A stretch of DNA of 5,253 bases, taken from Kiritimatiellales bacterium (GTDB lineage Bacteria; Verrucomicrobiota; Kiritimatiellia; Kiritimatiellales; Pontiellaceae). How positions within the stretch are numbered: the first letter of the stretch is position 1; each line of letters begins with the position of its first letter. This document shows positions 1-4,520 of the stretch, one piece after another. The notes below the pieces were generated by a model that did not search any database, had not been told where the DNA came from, and saw only the letters and a program-made list of their open reading frames with translations. The translations under genes were made by a program, and so were the position numbers. The DNA lies in NCBI GenBank assembly GCA_013042165.1, contig JABDQT010000133.1, forward strand, positions 1-5,253, in the 5' to 3' direction.

Positions 1-1550
1 GTCACGATCAACATGATCAGCTTGACCGGTTCGCCGTCCGGTGCATCGAATTCAAGACCCTGCCGGCAGATGGCCATGACGCCCTGGATCGACGGGCCTT
101 TCTCGGTATGACCGTGCGGAATGGCGATGCCCCGCCCCATGGCGGTCGACATATCCTTTTCGCGTGCAACGATCGACTGATAGAGCTCTTCCTGACTGAT
201 GTGCTCGACCCGATGCGTGCGCATCAGGAAGTTTACCAGCTGGCGGATGGCATCCCATTTATCCATGGCCTTCAGATCAACCACGATAAACTCTTCGGCC
301 AGAAACTCAACCAGCCGCTGCCGGTCGCGGTTCGCCTCGCCCGACCGCGCCAGCGCCGCCTTGGTGCAGAACGGCCCGACGATCTCCGCAATGGTTACCC
401 CTGCGAGGATGATGGCGCTCACCGTCTGTATGATGGTTTCAGGAATATAGAGATCGTTGCTCAGCAGAACGACGAGGCCGATGGCAATACCGGACTGGGG
501 ATAGAGGGCGAAAGACATATTTTGCCAAATGCGCCCCGAACACTTTCCAACCAGGCCGCCGAGTGCGGCACCGATGCTTTTCCCGAGCACGCGGGCACCG
601 ACATAGATGAGCGCCAGAAGCCCTACTGCGAGCATGGCATCCAGATGCAGGGAAACTCCCGCCAGCGTGAAGAAGCAGACATAGAGAATCGGTTCGAGCG
701 GAACCAGCGTGGTCAGCTGCCGTTCCGCCACCTCCGAGCTGTTGCCCAAATATACTCCGAAAAACAGATTCACCAGCAACGGGCTGAGTTGCAGATAGGC
801 GGCCAGGCCATCGAGCAGCATGATCGCCAGCAGAATGGTCGTGAAGTCATGAAACTTGGGCTTGCTGACCAGCACTTTGGCCACCCATCCCGTAGCCAGC
901 CCCAGCGACAGCGCCCCGATAAGGTGATAGCCGGAGAGCAGCAGCGCATCGTCGACTTTTCCGGTGGTCTCCCCGCTTTCGAAGTAGGCGGCCACAAAAG
1001 TCCGCATCATCACGAACAGAAGGATGCAGAGGATATTGTTCAGCGCCACCGCGGAGATCAGCGTTTTCACAAACGGGCCCTTGGCACGACTTTCACGGAT
1101 CAGCGCGATGGTGGTGGCCGGAGCCGTGGAGGCTGAAATGGCGCCCAACAGGCAGGTGGTCGGCCAGTCCATTCCGAATAACCGGGCCGCAATCATTACG
1201 GTGATGAAGGATAAGCTAACCTCGAAGAGTGAAATGGAGATGATGCGGCGCAGTGAATTATGGATGCGGCGGTATGAGAGGTGCCCCCCGATGCTTACCG
1301 CCACCAGACTCATCGCAAACGTCGAAAGGGGCTGCAGATCATGCAGCTGCTCGTGGGTGCCAATCAGCCCCAGACAGGCGGGCCCCACCACCACACCGCC
1401 GAAAATATTTCCGGTCACATGCGGCAAACGCATCAGCTTGGCCACCCAACCGCCCGTAAAACCGGCCAGAATAAGAATCCCGACCACCAGGAACGGGCTC
1501 AGGTGTTCCGTATGCATAATTGAGCTGAATATCTGATGTAACGCTTCCAA
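1..1550 (-). CDS. CPA2-type cation:proton antiporter with C-terminal PTS EIIA domain (3' end outside window)
   Basis: This is an inner-membrane monovalent cation/proton exchanger fused to a cytoplasmic PTS EIIA (nitrogen-type) domain. Reading from a TTG at 1550, residues about 17-400 are a highly hydrophobic transporter domain with some 12 membrane spans. It carries the family-like stretches RLPHVTGNIFGG (41-52) and ISASTAPATT (138-147). Residues about 412-516 are EIIA-like: GIAIPHGHTEK surrounds the expected phosphorylatable His479, and FDAPDGEPV follows at 501-509. Roughly the last third of the EIIA domain is beyond the window edge. Start choice: TTG at 1550 has AGGGA six bases upstream; ATG at 1517 (11 residues shorter) has no visible ribosome binding site, so either is possible. 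Where homologues, as I recall them, have an Asp-Asp pair in the ion-binding helix, this protein has Asn171-Asn172. The EIIA domain suggests control of transport by PTS phosphorylation state (inference). Family assignment is confident; the transported ion is not known. Confidence 0.9.
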   Translation of the reverse strand, partial: MEALHQIFSSIMHTEHLSPFLVVGILILAGFTGGWVAKLMRLPHVTGNIFGGVVVGPACLGLIGTHEQLHDLQPLSTFAMSLVAVSIGGHLSYRRIHNSLRRIISISLFEVSLSFITVMIAARLFGMDWPTTCLLGAISASTAPATTIALIRESRAKGPFVKTLISAVALNNILCILLFVMMRTFVAAYFESGETTGKVDDALLLSGYHLIGALSLGLATGWVAKVLVSKPKFHDFTTILLAIMLLDGLAAYLQLSPLLVNLFFGVYLGNSSEVAERQLTTLVPLEPILYVCFFTLAGVSLHLDAMLAVGLLALIYVGARVLGKSIGAALGGLVGKCSGRIWQNMSFALYPQSGIAIGLVVLLSNDLYIPETIIQTVSAIILAGVTIAEIVGPFCTKAALARSGEANRDRQRLVEFLAEEFIVVDLKAMDKWDAIRQLVNFLMRTHRVEHISQEELYQSIVAREKDMSTAMGRGIAIPHGHTEKGPSIQGVMAICRQGLEFDAPDGEPVKLIMLIV

Positions 1551-1596
1551 ATGGTTTCCCTTGCTTACTGGTTCATCGCGGAAATTGCAGCATATT

Positions 1597-1609
1597 GTTG
1601 CAAAGCAAC
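1597..1609. repeat. Short perfect inverted repeat upstream of the antiporter gene
   Basis: GTTGC and GCAAC flank a three-base AAA centre, about 47 bases upstream of the antiporter TTG start. It could be a regulator half-site pair or chance. No convincing -35/-10 pair was found beside it. Confidence 0.25.
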
Positions 1610-1695
1610 CCTGGGCTGGCAAGAAATCAGGATGAAATCTAAACAACCCAACTTACTTGCACTCTTTCCTCGACAAAATGAGTGAGACTTTTAAT

Positions 1696-1711
1696 CATTC
1701 GAATGTTCGAA
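1696..1711. promoter_or_regulatory. Operator-like palindrome with two TTCGAA boxes
   Basis: CATTCGAATG is a perfect 10-base palindrome and is followed at once by a second TTCGAA. Two self-complementary TTCGAA boxes therefore sit with a two-base gap, which also makes the 14-base block TTCGAATGTTCGAA nearly symmetric. It lies 43 bases before the start codon of the Cys-Cys repeat peptide gene, a reasonable place for a repressor or activator site. No known regulator consensus was recognised, and the promoter itself is not obvious. Confidence 0.35.
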
Positions 1712-1741
1712 ACAGGGCATTGCATGCGGTGATGTCCAAAC

Positions 1742-1748
1742 AAGGAGG
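1742..1748 (+). promoter_or_regulatory. Strong ribosome binding site of the Cys-Cys repeat peptide
   Basis: AAGGAGG is a near-perfect Shine-Dalgarno sequence placed five bases before the ATG at 1754. It is a main reason to treat this small reading frame as a real gene. Confidence 0.85.
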
Positions 1749-1753
1749 CGAAG

Positions 1754-1963
1754 ATGAAAAGGATACTGACCGTGCTTAGTATCGGATTGCTGACCACATT
1801 CATGTGTACAGCCACATCGCAGGCCATGAGCCGCGTAAAGAAATGCTGCGGCGACGACCCATCCCAATGCTGCGGAAAAGCGGCTGAAAAAACCGCTTGC
1901 TGTGGCGATGATGCTTCAAAATGCTGCGGCAAGGCCGCTGCAGAAAAAGCACACACGCACTAA
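1754..1963 (+). CDS. Small secreted cysteine-pair repeat protein, function unknown
   Basis: This is a 69-residue protein that I do not recognise as a named family. Residues 1-24 look like a Sec signal peptide: basic MKR, a hydrophobic core, then TSQA with likely cleavage after Ala24. The mature part is about 45 residues and contains eight cysteines as four Cys-Cys pairs (31-32, 39-40, 49-50, 57-58). They are arranged in two 18-residue repeats, each with CCGDD followed by CCGKAA. It ends in HTH. Cys18 is not in a convincing lipobox, so a lipoprotein is less likely. It has a strong ribosome binding site and is followed 14 bases later by an intrinsic terminator, so it forms its own transcription unit. 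Paired cysteines plus terminal histidines would suit soft-metal binding or a disulfide-rich envelope peptide (inference only). No modification or export genes lie beside it. Confidence 0.8.
   Translation: MKRILTVLSIGLLTTFMCTATSQAMSRVKKCCGDDPSQCCGKAAEKTACCGDDASKCCGKAAAEKAHTH
1844..1951 (+). repeat. Two 54-base tandem coding repeats within the Cys-Cys peptide
   Basis: Codons 31-48 (1844-1897) and 49-66 (1898-1951) encode two closely similar 18-residue units, both beginning Cys-Cys-Gly-Asp-Asp and containing Cys-Cys-Gly-Lys-Ala-Ala. The units differ at several wobble positions (TGC/TGT, GAC/GAT, GGA/GGC). This points to an older duplication kept at the protein level rather than a fresh slippage event. 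Confidence 0.75.
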
Positions 1964-1976
1964 CCCGCGCACTCAG

Positions 1977-2008
1977 AAACCCGGCCATAGACCATGGCCG
2001 GGTTTTTT
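1977..2008 (+). terminator. Intrinsic terminator after the Cys-Cys peptide gene
   Basis: CCCGGCCAT (1980-1988) pairs perfectly with ATGGCCGGG (1994-2002) around an AGACC loop and is followed by six T (2003-2008). AAA just before the stem can extend the pairing into the T run. It lies 14 bases after the stop codon. Confidence 0.9.
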
Positions 2009-2031
2009 GGTCAGCCGCATTCCCGCGTAAA

Positions 2032-2046
2032 GGAAACCTGGTTTCC
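2032..2046. repeat. Perfect inverted repeat GGAAACC-T-GGTTTCC
   Basis: Two 7-base arms lie around a single central T. The near-absence of a loop fits a protein-binding palindrome better than an RNA hairpin. It sits about 200 bases upstream of mscL and 24 bases past the previous terminator. Its role is unknown. Confidence 0.4.
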
Positions 2047-2151
2047 GAAAGGTCGCTGAATACGCATGCACAATCGATGACAGCCGCATTTCCGATAAAA
2101 ACAGATCGCCGTTTTCCGTCTGTTGCTTCAGCGTATTTCACCCATCGATTC

Positions 2152-2184
2152 AACAAGGTGTTAGATCAACAAACAAGGCGTTAG
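2152..2184 (+). repeat. Direct repeat AACAAGGYGTTAG, two copies 20 bases apart
   Basis: AACAAGGTGTTAG (2152-2164) and AACAAGGCGTTAG (2172-2184) match at 12 of 13 positions with a 20-base period, close to two DNA helical turns. This is the geometry of tandem activator or repressor sites on one face of the helix. They lie 60-93 bases before the mscL start codon. Confidence 0.45.
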
Positions 2185-2190
2185 GTTTAA

Positions 2191-2211
2191 CTCCATGCAC
2201 GGTGCATGGAG
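2191..2211. repeat. Perfect 10-base-arm palindrome in the mscL leader
   Basis: CTCCATGCAC is followed by one G and then its exact reverse complement, GTGCATGGAG. It could act as an operator or as a 9-pair RNA hairpin with a three-base loop in the mscL 5' leader. It ends 20 bases before the ribosome binding site. No T run follows, so it is not an intrinsic terminator. Confidence 0.5.
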
Positions 2212-2244
2212 CAACAGCAGAAATGAACAACAGGAGGATAGATC

Positions 2245-2646
2245 ATGGGTATGATGAAGGAATTCAAAGAGTTTGCCATGCGTGGCAGCGTGGTCGATAT
2301 GGCAGTCGGCATCGTAATCGGCGGTGCGTTCAAGACGATTGTATCGTCATTGGTGGCCGATATTATAATGCCACCGATCGGGCTGTTGCTTGGTGATGTG
2401 GACTTCGCGCAGCTTGCTATCACTTTGAAGGAGGCCAGCGGCGAAGCCGCCGCGGTGACCATGAATTACGGCATTTTCATCCAGACGATCGTCGATTTCA
2501 TCATCCTCGCGTTTGCGATCTTCATGGTCATCAAGGGACTGAACTCCATGAAGAAGAAGGAGGAAGAAGCTCCGGCCGCACCTCCCGAACCGTCCAAGGA
2601 AGAAGCACTGCTGGGCGAGATCCGCGATCTACTGAAACAGAAATAA
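2245..2646 (+). CDS. mscL: Large-conductance mechanosensitive channel MscL
   Basis: MscL forms a homopentameric inner-membrane pore that opens under membrane tension and releases solutes during hypo-osmotic shock. The 133-residue protein matches the usual length (about 136 in E. coli) and aligns almost without gaps to the E. coli protein as I recall it. It has the N-terminal amphipathic helix [11 protein letters not shown] (4-14), pore-lining TM1 at about 16-45 with the gate residue Gly22 and the signature [13 protein letters not shown] (34-46), a periplasmic loop at about 46-74, TM2 at about 76-98, a basic Lys cluster at 103-105, a Pro/Ala-rich linker, and the C-terminal bundle helix [15 protein letters not shown]. 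The ATG is preceded by AGGAGGA at a six-base spacing. The gene appears monocistronic, with a long leader rich in symmetric sites and a terminator 30 bases past the stop codon. Nothing looks truncated or mutated. Confidence 0.98.
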   Translation: MGMMKEFKEFAMRGSVVDMAVGIVIGGAFKTIVSSLVADIIMPPIGLLLGDVDFAQLAITLKEASGEAAAVTMNYGIFIQTIVDFIILAFAIFMVIKGLNSMKKKEEEAPAAPPEPSKEEALLGEIRDLLKQK

Positions 2647-2676
2647 GCTAGGTCGACAGCATACGGAACATCAATC

Positions 2677-2704
2677 GGGGGTCGCATAACGCGGCCCCCG
2701 TTTT
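2677..2704 (+). terminator. Intrinsic terminator after mscL
   Basis: GGGGGTCGC (2677-2685) pairs with GCGGCCCCC (2691-2699) around ATAAC, with one G-U wobble, followed by GTTTT. The stem is strong but the T tract is short. The converging membrane-protein gene stops at 2707, so the hairpin occupies the gap between the two; read on the minus strand it lacks a T run. Confidence 0.75.
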
Positions 2705-2706
2705 GC

Positions 2707-3246
2707 TTATCCGGCATCCGGCGTTTCCGGGCAGACGTCATAGTCCTTGCCGAAGAAAGCCCTGGCGGAAAAAAACCAGACAGAAACCAGTCCCCACCCC
2801 AGCCCCAGCAGCACACCGGCGTCGATGATTCCGCGCCACGGCTGCGGAAGCTGCCGCACCAGGACAATGAGCAGGATAATCATGGTGGTCAGGCTGTAGG
2901 CCACGATCTTGCGCTTGCGGGTGGCATGGAAAAACCCCATGCAGAAAAGCGGAGCAAGCAGTATGCGGACAAGCGTCGGGTTTTGCTTGAGATAGCGTGC
3001 GCGGGCCGCCGCGCGCGGTGAAAACTTGAGGTGGAACCCTTTATACCCCTCGGCATAACCCATAAAGAGCAGACTGGCCACCAAGGCCGCCCAATGAATC
3101 CAGCCGAAGGTCGAGCATTCCAATTCCTCCACATAGGGATAGAGGCAAAAAAGACCGCGCCCGAAAATGAGGCTCAGCCCGGCCACCCCCCAAAGGGCTC
3201 CAATTGCTCCCAGGATTGAAAAATCGGTCTTCCTGCTCGTGCTCAT
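2707..3246 (-). CDS. Uncharacterised multi-pass membrane protein
   Basis: This is a 179-residue hydrophobic protein of no named function that I can assign. Membrane segments are likely at about 10-33, 47-66, 92-107, 113-131 and 139-160. Between the second and third lies a basic, presumably cytoplasmic stretch, YKGFHLKFSPRAAARARYLK (68-87). FHATRKRK (106-113) forms another positive patch. The EGYKGF, LLAPLFCMGFFHATRKR and LPQPWRGIIDAG stretches look conserved and resemble hypothetical membrane proteins I recall from proteobacteria, without a known activity. Start choice: ATG at 3246 has AAGG seven bases upstream and begins a typical N-terminus. An in-frame ATG at 3372 would add 42 residues but has no properly spaced ribosome binding site. 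It lies downstream of queG on the same strand, 156 bases away, and converges with mscL. Confidence 0.8.
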   Translation of the reverse strand: MSTSRKTDFSILGAIGALWGVAGLSLIFGRGLFCLYPYVEELECSTFGWIHWAALVASLLFMGYAEGYKGFHLKFSPRAAARARYLKQNPTLVRILLAPLFCMGFFHATRKRKIVAYSLTTMIILLIVLVRQLPQPWRGIIDAGVLLGLGWGLVSVWFFSARAFFGKDYDVCPETPDAG

Positions 3247-3317
3247 AACGAACCTTGTCTTTCTGCTAAAGCGATAAATTTGCGAATCTTTCAGAAACGG
3301 TAAAAGCGCGGACTCTA

Positions 3318-3395
3318 TCAGTGGTATTGCCGCGAAAAGAAGCTTTTTGAAGGCACAATAATTCTGGCACATGAACTGCTATAATACAGGCACAT
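3318..3395 (-). CDS. Possible 25-residue small ORF directly after queG
   Basis: GAGG sits at optimal spacing before an ATG at 3395, and the site directly follows the queG TGA stop. The frame reads MCLYYSSSCARIIVPSK and ends at TGA 3318-3320. The spacing to queG would allow translational coupling. Against it, the peptide shows no family resemblance, and the same bases can be explained as the CU-rich part of a plus-strand RNA. It may be a chance frame. Confidence 0.2.
   Translation of the reverse strand: MCLYYSSSCARIIVPSKSFFSRQYH
3365..3385 (+). promoter_or_regulatory. Plus-strand promoter: extended -10 overlapping a sigma-54-like site
   Basis: TGCTATAAT (3377-3385) is a perfect extended -10 (TGn plus TATAAT). 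No good -35 is present at 17 bases (AATAAT), which extended -10 promoters tolerate. The same bases also fit a sigma-54 site: TGGCAC at 3365-3370 and CTGCT at 3376-3380, with exactly ten bases between GG and GC. Either would start transcription near 3391. No annotated plus-strand gene lies downstream; instead a terminator follows within 60 bases. Confidence 0.55.
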
Positions 3396-3450
3396 CTCCT
3401 CCTCACCAGGCAGTGTACTGATCTCGTATCAGTGCACTGCCTGTTTTTTT
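3391..3450 (+). ncRNA. Candidate ~60-nt small RNA antisense to the queG 3' end
   Basis: This is inferred from a good plus-strand promoter and a strong terminator about 60 bases apart, with no reading frame between. The 5' part is unpaired and contains CTCCTCCTC (3396-3404), which is complementary to Shine-Dalgarno sequences, including the AGGAGGA in front of mscL (seven pairs). The 3' part is a 16-pair hairpin with a U tract. This is the usual layout of a trans-acting sRNA that blocks ribosome binding sites. It is also antisense to the last 16 codons of queG, including the stop. Alternatively, the unit may only block antisense transcription into queG. Confidence 0.35.
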
Positions 3451-4431
3451 GTCCACCCAATCGAGCAGCTCGCCGGCGGCCGGCAAATGGCTCTTTTTTA
3501 AGAGCACCACGGCATTCTTCCGCAGTTGGGTCACACCGGCATACGCAACCGCATTGCTCCTGATCAACCGCCGCAGCTGCGCGGCGGGGGTCTTCAGCAA
3601 CCATTCGAGATCCACAGGGATGCGTGTATCGACCTTGTCTTTTGGCGGGCAGACCACGGTACACTCATCGCAGCCAAACAGCCAATCCCCGATCATCTCT
3701 CCCTCTTTTCGATTCAACACACTGCGTTTCTCGATCGTGAGGTAACTGATGCATTTGCGCGCATCGATCGGCTCGCCGAAACGGATGGCGTCCGTCGGGC
3801 ATTTTTTTATGCATGCAAGACAGTCATTGCAGGCGAACGGCATCTTCGGTTCGCGAATAACCTCCGGCAGTTCGGCATCCACAAACAGACAGCCGATAAA
3901 CACGCGTACATTGGTGCGGTCGGGCACACGCAGCAGATCGTTTCCGCCGATGACGCCCAATCCGCCGACCGTAGCGAAAAGCCGCTCATAGACCGCCTTG
4001 GTATCGACCGCCGCCTCAGCCTCAATATTCTCTCCCAGCAGGGTCTTCAGCTCTCCAAGCATCGCCTGACCGTTGGAGTGATAGTCGACTTCCTTTGCAT
4101 AGGCCGAAATATAACCCAGCAGCGCATCGTCGGGCGGCGGCGGAAAAGGATGCGTTGCCGCAGGATCGCCCCATCGATTGGTGAAGGTCAGCACAATGAC
4201 CGACCGGGCGAAAGGGAAGGTTTTCCATGGATCAGACTTGGCCGCGAACATGCGCTCGAGATAATCCATCTCACCGTGCAGTCCGGCTTTCAGCCAATCG
4301 GAAACGAGCGCGTTGTTTTCAACAATCCGCTTCTTCAGCAAGGGATTGTCCATGCGGATGCAGGCCGCCGAATGCGCGCCCACACGTGCCGCGGCCTCAG
4401 CCAGCCACAAACGAAACGCTTCAGAACTCAT
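3403..4431 (-). CDS. queG: Epoxyqueuosine reductase (QueG-like) double [4Fe-4S] protein
   Basis: QueG is a cytosolic cobalamin- and iron-sulfur-dependent enzyme that reduces epoxyqueuosine to queuosine at tRNA position 34. From the ATG at 4431 the protein has 342 residues. The N-terminal half is the DUF1730-like domain, with GEMDYLER (53-60), DYH (116-118) and AVDT (141-144); the Asp of the last is the expected catalytic position. A ferredoxin-like module follows: CNDCLACIKKCP (Cys201, 204, 207, 211), KCISYLTIE (Cys227) and GCDECTVVCP (Cys254, 257, 261), enough for two [4Fe-4S] clusters. The C-terminal part (about 275-325) resembles the HEAT-like tail. Some QueG motifs are altered: GLGVIGGNDLL replaces the usual GLGWIGKN-type motif, and IGCLFVDAEL replaces a GEILT-type motif. 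A QueG-related paralogue is therefore possible. An in-frame GTG at 4470 would add 13 residues encoded by the inverted repeat and is disfavoured. No other queuosine gene is in view. Confidence 0.85.
   Translation of the reverse strand: MSSEAFRLWLAEAAARVGAHSAACIRMDNPLLKKRIVENNALVSDWLKAGLHGEMDYLERMFAAKSDPWKTFPFARSVIVLTFTNRWGDPAATHPFPPPPDDALLGYISAYAKEVDYHSNGQAMLGELKTLLGENIEAEAAVDTKAVYERLFATVGGLGVIGGNDLLRVPDRTNVRVFIGCLFVDAELPEVIREPKMPFACNDCLACIKKCPTDAIRFGEPIDARKCISYLTIEKRSVLNRKEGEMIGDWLFGCDECTVVCPPKDKVDTRIPVDLEWLLKTPAAQLRRLIRSNAVAYAGVTQLRKNAVVLLKKSHLPAAGELLDWVDKKTGSALIRDQYTAW
3407..3450 (+). terminator. Strong plus-strand terminator inside the queG 3' end
   Basis: A 16-base arm (3407-3422) pairs with 3428-3443 around CTCGT, with a single G-U wobble, followed by seven T (3444-3450). 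On the minus strand the wobble becomes an A-C mismatch and no T run follows, so the element is directional for plus-strand RNA. It is antisense to the last codons of queG. Confidence 0.8.
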
Positions 4432-4448
4432 TCTCTTGGAATCATCAA

Positions 4449-4520
4449 CCACGGAATATACTGAATACACGGAAGAGGCTTGAATAGCGAATTATTCCGT
4501 GTATTCAGTATATTCCGTGG
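4449..4520. repeat. Perfect 26-base inverted repeat made of 9-mers, between divergent genes
   Basis: The arms 4449-4474 and 4495-4520 are exact reverse complements around a 20-base spacer. Each arm consists of 9-base units: TATTCCGTG, TATTCAGTA, TATTCCGTG (4493-4519 on the plus strand; the minus-strand arm carries the same series from its second base on). Translated, the units read Tyr-Ser-Val, or Thr-Glu-Tyr on the other strand. It resembles dispersed palindromic intergenic elements of the REP/MITE kind, but no transposase or clear target duplication is seen. It fills 71 of the 88 bases between the queG ATG and the next gene, and each arm holds an outward-facing TATATT (-10-like). Confidence 0.9.

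Larger units (their letters stand above)
2009..2244. other. 236-base intergenic region upstream of mscL
   Basis: No gene is supported here: reading frames are short, lack ribosome binding sites, or overlap the preceding terminator. It presumably holds the mscL promoter, but no clear -35/-10 pair could be assigned. It contains two perfect inverted repeats and one direct repeat, listed separately, and ends with the mscL ribosome binding site AGGAGGA (2232-2238). Confidence 0.6.

Noticed and set aside
108..1136. Long plus-strand open frame (342 codons) opposite the antiporter
   Set aside because: The minus strand in this interval encodes a recognisable antiporter-EIIA protein, while the plus-strand product is a low-complexity His/Gln/Arg-rich chain typical of an antisense shadow.
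1696..1711. LexA/SOS box
   Set aside because: The spacing between the CGAA and TTCG halves is too short for the Bacillus-type box and it does not match the E. coli CTGT-N8-ACAG form.
1754..1963. RiPP or methanobactin-like precursor interpretation of the Cys-Cys peptide
   Set aside because: It has an ordinary Sec signal peptide and no modification or transport enzyme lies nearby in this window; the idea cannot be supported from the sequence.
2148..2192. Possible integron attC site (GCGTTAGG, GTTRRRY- and RYYYAAC-like boxes)
   Set aside because: The boxes are only about 39 bases apart, the interior cannot fold into the required hairpin with L boxes, and there is no integrase or cassette structure.
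2707..3372. Longer start at 3372 for the membrane protein
   Set aside because: An in-frame TAG lies just upstream and no ribosome binding site sits at proper distance from 3372; the ATG at 3246 has AAGG at good spacing and a normal N-terminus.
3526..4464. Long plus-strand open frame (312 codons) opposite queG
   Set aside because: It is antisense to a clear double [4Fe-4S] protein, its composition is Arg/His/Gln-rich, and no ribosome binding site or family motif is seen.
4449..4520. CRISPR or transposon-end interpretation of the 9-mer repeat
   Set aside because: There are only two inverted arms with short internal units, no spacer array, no cas genes, no transposase and no evident target-site duplication.
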